Assembly: GCF_900460955.1 (NCBI RefSeq)
Contig: NZ_UFUW01000001.1
Coordinates: 1,362,738-1,426,737, forward strand
DNA length: 64,000 nucleotides
Direction of reading: 5' to 3'
Source: Cardiobacterium valvarum
GTDB lineage: Bacteria; Pseudomonadota; Gammaproteobacteria; Cardiobacteriales; Cardiobacteriaceae
Shown: one piece after another, positions 33,826 through 41,631 of the stretch
Position numbering within the stretch: position 1 is the first letter of the stretch
Layout of the letters: the number at the start of each line of letters is the position of its first letter
Program-made: the position numbers and the translations under genes
The notes under the pieces: model-generated
Told to the model about the DNA's origin: nothing
What the model saw: the letters and a program-made list of their open reading frames with translations, nothing else
The model's database searches: none

Positions 33826-34509
33826 TCAGTCATGGTCGTGATCGATATAGACGTAGCGGTGTTGCGCTCCATCCCAGCGGTATTCTTCCTCACCGCCCCA
33901 CAACGAAAAAGCAATCTCGTAGGCTTCGCGGCTGCCGTCAAGTACCCAGCCAGCATCAAACCACTTCCCATTTTTGATGGTGTAGCGACCAGCATTGTTG
34001 CCGAGGTCTTCATCAGCGTAGCGGACTTCAAACGTCAGCTGCGGATGTTGCCGTGACAGCGCATCAATAATGGGGCCCGGATGTGCCCAAGCCGTTTCAA
34101 AGGTACAGCGGTCACTGTCTTCTAGGCGGTATTCATGGCAGTTCCACTTGGTACCCCACTCCTCTACACACCAGTCGTACCAGGTCGCGTAACCGTAGAG
34201 GCTGCGGCAGAGGTGATAGCGGCGTGCCAGGGGCAGCCACTCGGCAAGCGGCATGGGCCGGCAAATGTTGTAAGTATTGCCGTAGTCGTCTTGCCCGAAA
34301 CGTAGGAAACTGGGTGGGGCATTTTCCGGCTGGATGATGTCCCGAAAGGACAGACCGTCGAAAATCAGCCTTTCGTAATGGCCGCTGTTCGAGCCGCTCT
34401 CGGTTTTTTCCAGTGCCAGCGGCATCGGGATGATGCGGTTGAAGTCTCGCAGCTTGCCAAGGACTTCGAGGTTGTCGCAGCGGACAGAATTGGCTACCCA
34501 ATTTGGCAT
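33826..34509 (-). CDS. DUF1281/YubB ferredoxin-like protein
   Basis: 227 aa. MPNWVANSVRCDN, LRDFNRIIPMPLAL and EEWGTKWNCHEYRL mark the Api92/YubB family found on plasmids and phages. A beta-alpha-beta ferredoxin-like fold is expected. The start at 34509 has AAAGGAG at correct spacing. Two shorter paralogues are at 46823-47362 and 49044-49703. It is the last gene of the array's leftmost unit. Confidence 0.8.
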   Translation of the reverse strand: MPNWVANSVRCDNLEVLGKLRDFNRIIPMPLALEKTESGSNSGHYERLIFDGLSFRDIIQPENAPPSFLRFGQDDYGNTYNICRPMPLAEWLPLARRYHLCRSLYGYATWYDWCVEEWGTKWNCHEYRLEDSDRCTFETAWAHPGPIIDALSRQHPQLTFEVRYADEDLGNNAGRYTIKNGKWFDAGWVLDGSREAYEIAFSLWGGEEEYRWDGAQHRYVYIDHDHD

Positions 34510-34570
34510 AAATAACTCCTTTGTTTGCATGAAAAAAAGGAGCAATCCCCCAACGGGGGACTGCCCCGTC
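34510..34570 (-). promoter_or_regulatory. L leader of 33826 gene
   Basis: Hairpin B GCAGTCCCCC/GGGGGATTGC (one G-U) is followed by TCCTTTTTTT, which pairs CTCCTTT with the Shine-Dalgarno AAAGGAG (hairpin C, 7 bp). Confidence 0.75.
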
Positions 34571-34633
34571 AGGGAATGGGTCTTGTGACCCGGTGGTGGC
34601 GTTACCGCCGATGATGGCCTTGCGGCCGGTGGG

Positions 34634-37405
34634 TTAGGCGCGGCCGAGCAGCTGCTTGGCCAACGCTTCCGTGATGGAGTTCTCGCCGTCTCCCTCCTCG
34701 ACCAAAGCGTCGAGTCCGGTTTCCGGCATCACCCCCATGGTGGACAGCGCGGTCTTGATCTTGCGCGCCATCAGTTCCATGCACTGCACCTGGGCACTAC
34801 CGGCATAACAGGCGTAATAGACCTTGACGGCCTCTTTTTGCCCGATCCGCCAGCTGCGGCGCGAGGCCTGGGCGACCGTATAGACGTTGTAGCCCGTCTG
34901 CATGAAATACAGCGTCGGAAAGGCGAGCAGGTCAAGGCCGGTTTTCACCAGCTCCGGATTGGTGATAAGGACATCCACACCGCGTTCGACCTGGTCGTTG
35001 ATCCAGTCTTCACGCGCATCGCTGCCAACGGTTGAGCGCAGCACCGCCACACTCAACCCATGGGCCTGCAACAGATTGCGCAGCCGGGTTGAGGTGTCAT
35101 GGCCGCCGGTGTAGGTGGTATAGACGATGACACGCCGGCCCAAGGCCTTTTCGGCGAGGCATAGCTCGATCACATCTGCCTCCTTCGGCGTCGGCGTATC
35201 GGCGTCGTATAGCGCGGCCTGTTGCGCCAGCAGATCCTGTTTGTCGTGCGGGTGCACGACCTTTTCGTCGCGGAAACAGGTTTCTGGCCAGCGCAGCAGG
35301 GCATTGATGACCACCCCCGTAAGGGAATTGTCACGATGGGCCAGCGCTTCACGCAATGCCGTTTGCAGTTGCTGGGTCAGGGAACGGTTCGCATCCGCCA
35401 TCCAGACCGGCATGTCAATGACGCGCGTTTCTTCTGTGAAGTCCGGCAGGATGTTGTCACCCAGATCGCTGAGGCGCATGAACACCGTATACGGCAGTAC
35501 GAAGCGGGCTATGCCGAGTGGCGAAAATCCCGGTGCTTTGCGTGACGACGTCGTCGACTTTTTCGCGCGTGATGTCTGAAAACTCTCACCTTCCTGGTTC
35601 AAGTGCACAATATCGATCAAGCAACCATAATGGCGCATGAAATTGGTCTCAGAGGCCGCAAGCGAGTTGTTTTTCGCGACACCGAAGCCCAACTTCGTCA
35701 TGACGCCGGGCATGGCGCGAAACAAGAGGTAGAAAAGGTCGGAGGCGTAGCCGCCCATCAATGTACCGGTGAGGCATAGCACCTTGTCAGCACGGTCACA
35801 GAGCACGGCCATGGCCTGCCCCTGGGCAGAGCCGGCATTCTTGTACTCGTGTGCTTCGTCAACCAGCGCCAGGGAAAACGCCGTGCGCGGAAAGAAGCGC
35901 TTGACGAACTCGGACGGCTGATAGCTGACATTGCGCAGGGCAAACTCTTGCCGCCCCAAGGCTTTTTCGAGGCGCTCGGCCTGACGGTCGTTGAAGAAGA
36001 AACCGCCGTCGGCCGTTTGCAGGTTGACGAAATCGAAGATGTTATCGTCGATGACCGTCTCCAGCGTCTCGGTGCCGAAGGTGTCGAGCAGGCGGGTCGT
36101 GGTGGCCGCACCGATGCCCGGCAGGGAACCGAGGAACTTGCGCAGGCGATCTTCCGGCGTTTGTTCGCCGTTATCCTGATGCCGCATCGTCCACAGCGCC
36201 GCACCGCAATTTTTGCAATGCTCGCGCCGTTCCTTGCCCCAGCTGCCGCCGGCGTGCAGCGGTCTACCCTCGCTGTCGGTGCAGTAGCTGCCGCAATGCT
36301 GGCAGGCGATGGCCGGGTAACTCTCGAGGCGTTGTTTGCCGTCACTGAGTGTGGCCATAAAACGGTAGGGACGGGTCCAGTAGGACGGCCGCCAGAAAAA
36401 ACCCATGCGCATCCGCACACGGCCGATGACCAGATAGTGCGGCCGGCCACTCTGCGTGATGTCACGCAGACGTTTGCGGAACAGCTGCAGCTCGCGGATG
36501 GCGTTACTGCCATTGATAACGGTAACCACCGCGTCCGGCACAGTGTCGAGGATCTCGCGCCGCCATTTGTAAACCAGGTGCGGCGGTGAAATCACCAGGA
36601 CAGGTTTGCGGGAGAAACCACGCTGCATCAGCGCCGAGACGCAGATGCCCATCATGGTTTTGCCCGTGCCCATTTCGCCGTTCAAAAAAATTGCCGGCAA
36701 GTTGTGCTCGACCAGCCCGGCATAGCAGGCAAGAATGCGGTGTTTCTGGGCGGCAAAGGGTTGACGCTGCAAACTGGCGAGGACTTCATCCTGCCAGGGA
36801 GCATGGGTGCCGTCATAGAGGACCGGTGTCTGTTTGCTGATCTGCTCGAGCAGCGGCGTGCTAAAGTCGGTGAGGAACTGCGCCAGCGGCATGACATGTT
36901 CATCATCCTCGGGCTTTTCATCCTCAGCCGATGGTAGGGCCACTGTCGTGGCATCGTCGCCAAGAGGTTCGCCACCCTCGCTTGCGACGGCAGGTGTGGT
37001 TCCACTTGGCGGCATATCGTCCCAATCCAGGACAATGCGTCGGGCCTGGCGGGCATGATGGGCATACACTGAGAGCGGGGCGGTGGCGCGGAAGTCGGGA
37101 TCGTTGACCAAGGGAATGCCGAATGAGCTGGTGGCGTCAACAATCTCGTTCAGGTCAACATAACCCAGCTCAGGGAATCCCATGCCTAGGTCGCATAGGC
37201 CGAAGGCGATGTCATCATCGATTTCCGACAAGAGCCAATGGTGCTCGTGCCCGGGGACAGCCAAATGTACGACCGGCATGGGGTCGTGACCTTCAGCATA
37301 GTGCCGTTGGTGGTTGGCATGCAGGGTGGCGATTTGCTGTGGGGTGAAAAGCAGCGTAGCCATGCTGGTAGGTTTGACAGCGGCTACGTTGATAGTATCG
37401 GACAT
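34634..37405 (-). CDS. SNF2/DEAD-like helicase with zinc ribbon and HhH
   Basis: 923 aa. Walker A in NGEMGTGKTMMGI, motif II LALVDEAHEYKN, motif III LCLTGTLMGG and C-terminal motifs (VDVLITNPELVKTGLD; QASRRSWRIGQKEAVKVYY) identify a superfamily 2 Rad54/SNF2-type translocase. Between the lobes are CQHCGSYCTD plus CKNCGAALW (zinc ribbon) and LGSLPGIGAATTTRLLDTFG (helix-hairpin-helix). The start at 37405 is supported by AAAGGAGAACACC; a longer frame to 37453 would begin in the leader. It probably remodels or unwinds DNA during element maintenance or transfer. Confidence 0.9.
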   Translation of the reverse strand: MSDTINVAAVKPTSMATLLFTPQQIATLHANHQRHYAEGHDPMPVVHLAVPGHEHHWLLSEIDDDIAFGLCDLGMGFPELGYVDLNEIVDATSSFGIPLVNDPDFRATAPLSVYAHHARQARRIVLDWDDMPPSGTTPAVASEGGEPLGDDATTVALPSAEDEKPEDDEHVMPLAQFLTDFSTPLLEQISKQTPVLYDGTHAPWQDEVLASLQRQPFAAQKHRILACYAGLVEHNLPAIFLNGEMGTGKTMMGICVSALMQRGFSRKPVLVISPPHLVYKWRREILDTVPDAVVTVINGSNAIRELQLFRKRLRDITQSGRPHYLVIGRVRMRMGFFWRPSYWTRPYRFMATLSDGKQRLESYPAIACQHCGSYCTDSEGRPLHAGGSWGKERREHCKNCGAALWTMRHQDNGEQTPEDRLRKFLGSLPGIGAATTTRLLDTFGTETLETVIDDNIFDFVNLQTADGGFFFNDRQAERLEKALGRQEFALRNVSYQPSEFVKRFFPRTAFSLALVDEAHEYKNAGSAQGQAMAVLCDRADKVLCLTGTLMGGYASDLFYLLFRAMPGVMTKLGFGVAKNNSLAASETNFMRHYGCLIDIVHLNQEGESFQTSRAKKSTTSSRKAPGFSPLGIARFVLPYTVFMRLSDLGDNILPDFTEETRVIDMPVWMADANRSLTQQLQTALREALAHRDNSLTGVVINALLRWPETCFRDEKVVHPHDKQDLLAQQAALYDADTPTPKEADVIELCLAEKALGRRVIVYTTYTGGHDTSTRLRNLLQAHGLSVAVLRSTVGSDAREDWINDQVERGVDVLITNPELVKTGLDLLAFPTLYFMQTGYNVYTVAQASRRSWRIGQKEAVKVYYACYAGSAQVQCMELMARKIKTALSTMGVMPETGLDALVEEGDGENSITEALAKQLLGRA

Positions 37406-37476
37406 GGTGTTCTCCTTTGAACATTGGGAATGAATAAAGGGGAACACCACCACAGGGGAAGTGTTCCCCTGTGGGA
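37406..37476 (-). promoter_or_regulatory. L leader of the helicase gene
   Basis: A: CCACAGGGG/CCCCTGTGG. B: GGGGAACAC/GTGTTCCCC followed by TTTATT. C: GTGTTCCCCTTT pairs with AAAGGAGAACAC (11 of 12, one C-A mismatch), hiding the Shine-Dalgarno. Confidence 0.8.
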
Positions 37477-37540
37477 TGTTGGGCAGAGCCCAGAATCAGC
37501 TCGGGCCGCATACGGCTCGAGTAGTGGTTGACGTCAACGG

Positions 37541-37726
37541 TTACGGCTTCCCGTCTTCCGTGACAGAATTGGCATCGTCTGCCGGGTTAGTTGTGATCAA
37601 ACCGACAATGCCCGGCCCGAAGTCTTGGGCGAGGCGTGCTCGCAGCGCCTGCTCGAAGCGGGTGGCGCGGGTGGTGGTGTCGGCATCGTGTCTATCGTCG
37701 CCGAGAAACGAGATTTGGATTTCCAT
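37541..37726 (-). CDS. 61-aa hypothetical protein
   Basis: Small acidic protein with an Asp/Thr-rich N-terminal third (GDDRHDADTTTRATRFEQAL) and a Gly/Asn-rich end. It has its own L leader and the standard GGAGAACACC-ATG start. No family recognised. Confidence 0.65.
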   Translation of the reverse strand: MEIQISFLGDDRHDADTTTRATRFEQALRARLAQDFGPGIVGLITTNPADDANSVTEDGKP

Positions 37727-37796
37727 GGTGTTCTCCAGTTCGGGAAAAAGAAAAAGGGGAACACCACCCGGCGGGGAAGTATTCCCCGTGGGGTGA
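37727..37796 (-). promoter_or_regulatory. L leader of 37541 gene
   Basis: A: CGGGG/CCCCG. B: GGGGAATAC/GTGTTCCCC (one U-G) with TTTTTCTTTTT after it. C: GTGTTCCCC pairs with GGAGAACAC (one C-A mismatch). Confidence 0.8.
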
Positions 37797-37816
37797 GGGC
37801 ACGGCGGCCCGGGAGG

Positions 37817-38074
37817 TTAATCGGCCCGGTACGGGAGGTAGTTACGAACGGGTGAATACTCGTGGCGGAGCACGACCAGTTCGGCCGGTGTACCACGCGC
37901 ACGCATGGTGTCGAGGAAGAGCGACGCGTCGTCGTCTTCTTCCAGGTAGGCAGTCTCGTCGTCCCGGTAGGACCAGGGACTTATGCGTCCGGCGATACCC
38001 AGAGCGCGCAATTCGGCCATGGGCACTTCTACCCAGCCGTGGCTGGGGTCTTGATGGTAGATGTAGTTGGACAT
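37817..38074 (-). CDS. 85-aa hypothetical protein
   Basis: Acidic soluble protein with a Tyr/Asp-rich centre (WSYRDDETAYLEEDDDASLF). Own L leader and strong GGAG ribosome site. No family recognised. Confidence 0.65.
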   Translation of the reverse strand: MSNYIYHQDPSHGWVEVPMAELRALGIAGRISPWSYRDDETAYLEEDDDASLFLDTMRARGTPAELVVLRHEYSPVRNYLPYRAD

Positions 38075-38134
38075 GGTGTTCTCCTAGAAAAACAGGAGAA
38101 CGACCCGGACAGGGGCGTTCCCCTGCGGGTTGGA
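38075..38134 (-). promoter_or_regulatory. L leader of 37817 gene
   Basis: A: CAGGGG/CCCCTG extended by ACCCG/CGGGT. B: AGGGGAACG/CGTTCTCCT (one G-U), then GTTTTT. C: GTTCTCCT/AGGAGAAC, 8 bp perfect across an 8-nt loop. Confidence 0.85.
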
Positions 38135-38179
38135 TGCGTGCCCAAGACACGCGGAAGAGGCACCGGAAGGTGCGAAAGA

Positions 38180-38515
38180 TCAGACGGCGACCAATTCTTG
38201 CAACAACATGCTCATCGTCTCGACCACCGTTTGGTCCGCCTTTTCGACGAACTCAATATTACGTTCACGGTAATCTAATGATTTGAGCTGGATGGAAATG
38301 GCCACGCCACGAATGATGTCGCCATCAATGGCCACCTCGGCATTGTTGCCGCGAATGGTGGAGGTTATCGGGCATACCAATACGAAGCCGGTCAGTCGTG
38401 ATAGCAGCTGGTCGCTGACTACCAACGCCGGGCGGCGTTTCTGGATTTCACGTCCCATGGCTGGGTCAAAATCAATGTAGATGATGTCGCCTCTGGCGGG
38501 AATGTAGCGGCTCAT
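38180..38515 (-). CDS. mazF: MazF/PemK-type mRNA interferase toxin
   Basis: 111 aa. RYIPARGDIIYIDFDPAMGRE, KRRPALVVSDQLLSRLTG and VCPITSTIRG followed by IQLKSLDYRERN are the MazF/PemK family landmarks. Such toxins cleave mRNA at short sequences. The start at 38515 overlaps the antitoxin stop. The frame opens upstream to 38551 inside the antitoxin gene and is discarded. Confidence 0.9.
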   Translation of the reverse strand: MSRYIPARGDIIYIDFDPAMGREIQKRRPALVVSDQLLSRLTGFVLVCPITSTIRGNNAEVAIDGDIIRGVAISIQLKSLDYRERNIEFVEKADQTVVETMSMLLQELVAV

Positions 38516-38775
38516 AGCAGCTCCCTCCCGACGGGGCGCATGTCCATCCACTCGCGATCTTCTTCGGTCTGGAAGGTATCGGGTGTAACCCCTTTAAGAA
38601 TTTCTTCCAGCCTCAGACGTTTGACCTTGGCCCTGGACGGACTCAGGACTATCGCGCCGTCTTGCAGGGCAACATCGAAATGATCACCGATGCCGACACC
38701 GAGCTGTTCTAGCAGGGCTTTCGGCAGGGCAACGATGTTGGCATTGCCGCTCTTGCGGATGGTGATGGATGGCAT
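38512..38775 (-). CDS. mazE: AbrB/MazE-type antitoxin
   Basis: 87 aa from Met at 38775 (ITIRKSGNANIVALPKALLEQLG, the SpoVT-AbrB swapped-hairpin DNA-binding domain). The C-terminal half would wrap the toxin. CCGGAG lies before this ATG. An in-frame upstream ATG at 38829, placed exactly behind an L leader, would add an 18-residue extension, so two starts may be used. Overlaps mazF by 4 nt. Confidence 0.88.
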   Translation of the reverse strand: MPSITIRKSGNANIVALPKALLEQLGVGIGDHFDVALQDGAIVLSPSRAKVKRLRLEEILKGVTPDTFQTEEDREWMDMRPVGRELL

Positions 38776-38829
38776 GGTAATCTCCGGCTCAGTTTTACCG
38801 AAGTATAACCCATGGATGAAGAAATTCAT

Positions 38830-38888
38830 GGTGTTCTCCTAAAAAAACAGGAGAACGACCCGGTACAGGGGCGTTCCCCTGCGGGTTG
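38830..38888 (-). promoter_or_regulatory. L leader of the mazEF unit
   Basis: Nearly identical to the leader at 38075: A CAGGGG/CCCCTG; B AGGGGAACG/CGTTCTCCT then GTTTTTTT; C GTTCTCCT/AGGAGAAC. It points at an ATG 54 nt upstream of the conserved antitoxin start. Confidence 0.8.
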
Positions 38889-38927
38889 GGTGATGCTGCC
38901 GGGTGGTGGCAGCGCGGGTAGAGTTGG

Positions 38928-39056
38928 GTCGTCACGCCATCGCGAGGATGACGTTGCCGGGTTACAGACGAGTTTGACACCCGCGTACGGGTGCTGTGCG
39001 ATCGCGCCGGCTCTGTTGCGTTTAGAGTTCGCCAACTACTAGGGGCGAGTATAGCA
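38928..39056 (-). promoter_or_regulatory. R header element copy 2 with extended -10 promoter
   Basis: TGCTATACT on the minus strand (TATACT at 39053-39048) precedes GTTGGCGAACT, GAGCCGGCGCGA, hairpin CACCCG/CGGGTG, AAACTCGTCTGT, CCGGCAACG and CGTCATC/GATGGCG. A CTGCC/GGCAG hairpin separates R from the leader at 38830. Confidence 0.7.
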
Positions 39057-39071
39057 CCGGCACCCGGCAAG

Positions 39072-39095
39072 AAAAAACCGCCCCGGAAGGCGGTT
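39072..39095 (-). terminator. intrinsic terminator
   Basis: ACCGCC/GGCGGT stem followed by TTTTTT on the minus strand, just after the 39106 stop and before the R2 promoter. Confidence 0.85.
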
Positions 39096-39105
39096 GGCTG
39101 GCCGG

Positions 39106-39555
39106 TTATGCCGGACTCTGCTGAAGTTGGGCCAGATAGCATGCCAGGTTGCGGTCAACCGCCACCGGCAGGTATTGGCCAATATCCAGGGCATACTCGG
39201 TACCGCTCCACTCGTTGGTGAAACAGGCGCTGAGGATAGCCCGGTCATCGACATAGGGACACAGCCTGAGCCGCGCCAGTTTTAATTTGCCGCCGAACTC
39301 TGCCGAGGTCATGCCGAGCGGGATGGCAAGGTCGTAAAGGTGTTGCCGGAATTCCCAGAACACCGAGAGGATGCGCTGCAACGCGGCAACATCAATGTCG
39401 ATGACAAGATCCGGCAAGGGTAGATCGTTGGGGTCGGACATGTAAACCTGATCCAGTTCGGCTGACCCCGCCGGCAGTTCCAGACGCAGCCAGAGACGGC
39501 CGTCTTCGTGTACCGGGAGGAAAAGAGCCGCCGGGGCAGTGGTTGATGTGGACAT
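39106..39555 (-). CDS. hypothetical protein, three-member paralogue family (1)
   Basis: 149 aa, acidic. It shares the order DGRLWLRLELPAGSAELD, then LPLPDLVIDIDVAALQ, and a C-terminal LDIGQYLPV block with 39705-40151 and 40604-41059. The start at 39555 follows CAGGAGCCTTT; the longer frame runs through the leader. The three copies lie next to each other, indicating local duplication with their leaders. Function unknown. Confidence 0.75.
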   Translation of the reverse strand: MSTSTTAPAALFLPVHEDGRLWLRLELPAGSAELDQVYMSDPNDLPLPDLVIDIDVAALQRILSVFWEFRQHLYDLAIPLGMTSAEFGGKLKLARLRLCPYVDDRAILSACFTNEWSGTEYALDIGQYLPVAVDRNLACYLAQLQQSPA

Positions 39556-39622
39556 AAAGGCTCCTGTGCAGGGTTGAAAAACACGGGAGCCTCCCCACGT
39601 GGAAAGACTCCCGTCGTGGGGG
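39556..39622 (-). promoter_or_regulatory. L leader of 39106 gene (divergent sequence, same pairings)
   Basis: A: CCCCACG/CGTGGGG. B: ACGGGAG/CTCCCGT with GTTTTT. C: AGGCTCC/GGAGCCT. The arms differ from the GGGGAAC type, yet B and C still share one arm. Confidence 0.8.
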
Positions 39623-39704
39623 TGATGGTCCGCCGGGGCGGACCGGACAAACAGGGCTGCTTCAGGCCGGACCGGAATCCGGGCTGTAACAGGAAGGGAT
39701 CGGT

Positions 39705-40151
39705 TTATGCCTGTGCCGGCAGGCTCTCCAGCCAGGCTTGCAGGGCATCCGCCTCCGCAAAGGGAAAGCACTGACTCAGGTCGAGAAAATACTCCCCGTT
39801 CCCGTCGACGGCCGCATCGTAGAAATGCAGCTCCAGGTCAAGCTGGGACCCGGTGAAGAGGTAGAGACAGGGCGAGAGGATGTCGCCGGCAAAACCGGCG
39901 GACGAAACATCGATGCGCAGGGCGACATGATGCAGAAGAGCATCTTCGCGTTGCGAGACCGCGAGGGCGGCCGCAAAACGCGCCACGTCAATGTCGATCA
40001 CCGCATCGGGCAGCGGCAGGGCATCGTCGTGCGGAGGCACGACATCGGCCAGCAGGGACGCACCCGGCGGCAATGCCAGCCGCAAGACGCAGCGGCCGTT
40101 CTTTTCGGAAACCACGAAGGCGGGTTCGGTGACAGGGATGGCAGTGTTCAT
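39705..40151 (-). CDS. hypothetical protein, three-member paralogue family (2)
   Basis: 148 aa. NGRCVLRLALPPGASLLAD, LPLPDAVIDIDVARFA and FLDLSQCFPF align with the paralogues at 39106 and 40604. Start ATG behind CCGGAGTCTGTT. No catalytic motif. Confidence 0.75.
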   Translation of the reverse strand: MNTAIPVTEPAFVVSEKNGRCVLRLALPPGASLLADVVPPHDDALPLPDAVIDIDVARFAAALAVSQREDALLHHVALRIDVSSAGFAGDILSPCLYLFTGSQLDLELHFYDAAVDGNGEYFLDLSQCFPFAEADALQAWLESLPAQA

Positions 40152-40215
40152 AACAGACTCCGGTGAAAAAAAGCACGGGAGCCTTCCCCGCCGGGAAAAC
40201 GCCCGTGCGGGGGAA
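40152..40215 (-). promoter_or_regulatory. L leader of 39705 gene
   Basis: A: CCCCGC/GCGGGG. B: GCACGGG/CCCGTGC followed by TTTTTTT. C: GGCTCC/GGAGTC (one G-U). Confidence 0.75.
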
Positions 40216-40226
40216 GAGAAAAAAGA

Positions 40227-40607
40227 TCAGCGCTGCTGCCGGGCTGACTGGCCGTCGGCGGCGATAAGGTGCGGTGTCAGGGCCGACTCCACTTGTTCGC
40301 AGACCCAGCAAAACACCGTACTGCGCCTCGCGTATTGCGGGTCATCGAGGACGGTGCAGAGGAGGGACGCCACATCGGCGGCGAGACCGCCGCCGCTATC
40401 CGTCAACAGGAAATGGTCCAGCAACCGGCACAGGGACTGCTCGCGCAGCCAGTGGTCAATCGCTGCCCGGTTGCGCAGCAACAGCCAGCGGACAACGCCA
40501 TCACTGAGCAGATCATCGACCTGGTCAACATAGCCATCCGCCGCAAGCGGCACGTCGCGGAACAGATAGGCGAGATCCGCATGAGCAAAAACAGCCTCTG
40601 TCGTCAT
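40227..40607 (-). CDS. hypothetical protein, paralogue of 41139-41498
   Basis: 126 aa. Both paralogues have the order ADLAYLxxxxxL, a VDxLLSDxVxRWLLLRNR-like block, and a C-terminal TVxDxPxxAR...WxC block. It overlaps 40604-41059 by 4 nt and has no leader of its own, fitting one leader per coupled pair. Confidence 0.75.
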   Translation of the reverse strand: MTTEAVFAHADLAYLFRDVPLAADGYVDQVDDLLSDGVVRWLLLRNRAAIDHWLREQSLCRLLDHFLLTDSGGGLAADVASLLCTVLDDPQYARRSTVFCWVCEQVESALTPHLIAADGQSARQQR

Positions 40608-41059
40608 GCGCCGTCTCCGTCTTGCCGCAATAAGCCGGCCAGATAGCCGGGTACGTCCCGTTCCGGCACGCTAAAGCAGGCACCGATATCGAAAAAGTAT
40701 TGCGCCGATGTTTCCGCCCATTCGTCCTGAAAAAGCAAATCGAGCGCGATATAGTCGGGGAAGACGGAAAGATGCACATAGGGACGGATCAGGTACCCCT
40801 CAAAGCCTTCTGATTTGACCTCGGCGGCGATGCCCAAGTAGCGTAGGGTGTCGCCGTGTTCACGCAGCAGGTCAATGGCTTGCGCCAGCCGGGCGACATC
40901 AAGGCGGATGACCGCATCCGGTACCGGCAGTGCGCCCGAATCCGGCAGGATCACATCGTCCAGGGTCGGGCAGTCGGCGGGTAAGGTCAAAGACAGCAGC
41001 AAGCGGCCGTCACGGGTTTCCGGCACAAAGCGCGGAGAGGTTGCAGTTGGGGTGTGCAT
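40604..41059 (-). CDS. hypothetical protein, three-member paralogue family (3)
   Basis: 151 aa. DGRLLLSLTLPADCPTLDD, LPVPDAVIRLDVARLAQA and YFFDIGACFSV align with 39106 and 39705. The start at 41059 is immediately behind CGGGAGTTTTTT; upstream frame sequence is leader. It is coupled to 40227-40607. Confidence 0.75.
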   Translation of the reverse strand: MHTPTATSPRFVPETRDGRLLLSLTLPADCPTLDDVILPDSGALPVPDAVIRLDVARLAQAIDLLREHGDTLRYLGIAAEVKSEGFEGYLIRPYVHLSVFPDYIALDLLFQDEWAETSAQYFFDIGACFSVPERDVPGYLAGLLRQDGDGA

Positions 41060-41122
41060 AAAAAACTCCCGGTTGAAACAGGCGGGAGCATCCCCGGCGG
41101 GGATGTTCCCGCACAGGGTGGA
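41060..41122 (-). promoter_or_regulatory. L leader of 40604/40227 unit
   Basis: B: GCGGGA/TCCCGC enclosing ATCCCC/GGGGAT, then CTGTTTC. C: CTCCCG/CGGGAG (6 bp). The Shine-Dalgarno itself has changed to GGGAG and its complement changed with it. Confidence 0.75.
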
Positions 41123-41138
41123 TGAAAAGGAAGACGGT

Positions 41139-41498
41139 TCAAGCCAGGGTGGCTGTACCATCTCCGTCGGTTGAGTGCTGCTTGGGCGAGCAGCGATCGC
41201 AGGCCCAGCGGTAGAGTAAATCGGCACGGGCCTGTTCGGGGTCATGCAGCATGGCGCTAATCGCCCGTGCCAACCCTTCTTTCAGCCGGTCGTCCCGGAT
41301 GAGATGTGCGCCCAGCTGATCGGCAACATTTTGCCGGGACAGCCAGGCAAGAATATCGTCCCGGTTGCGCTGATACAGCCAGACGGTATTGACCGGGTCA
41401 CGGACGACACTGTCCAGGACGCGGCGGTAGTTTTCCTCGTCGATGAGGTAGCCGTCCAGCAGATAGGCGAGATCGGCATTGGGGATAGAAAAGGTCAT
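41139..41498 (-). CDS. hypothetical protein, paralogue of 40227-40607
   Basis: 119 aa, soluble. IPNADLAYLLDGYLIDEEN, then VVRDPVNTVWLYQRNRDDIL and a C-terminal LLYRWACDRC match the paralogue at 40227. Start behind AGAGGAGGGCAG. The final residues are low-complexity (STDGDGTATLA). Confidence 0.75.
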   Translation of the reverse strand: MTFSIPNADLAYLLDGYLIDEENYRRVLDSVVRDPVNTVWLYQRNRDDILAWLSRQNVADQLGAHLIRDDRLKEGLARAISAMLHDPEQARADLLYRWACDRCSPKQHSTDGDGTATLA

Positions 41499-41612
41499 CT
41501 GCCCTCCTCTGAGTTGATGAACAGGGACGCCCCCGCAAGAGAGACGCCCCGACGGGTGGCCGGTTCAGGCAACAGGGGCACCACCCACAGGGAAGTGCCC
41601 CTGCGGGTGGAT
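41499..41612 (-). promoter_or_regulatory. tandem L leaders, upstream one orphaned
   Basis: The upstream leader (41571-41612) has A CCACCC/GGGTGG plus CAGGG/CCCTG and B AGGGGCAC/GTGCCCCT but no Shine-Dalgarno or start codon behind it. A second, weakly pairing leader with two direct GGGGCGTC copies follows and ends at GAGGAGGGC of the 41139 gene. This looks like a leader whose gene was lost. Confidence 0.6.
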
Positions 41613-41631
41613 GAAGGCGGCCTATGGGCTG

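Noticed and set aside
35849-36589. 246-codon plus-strand frame inside the helicase
   Set aside because: Antisense to conserved helicase motifs.
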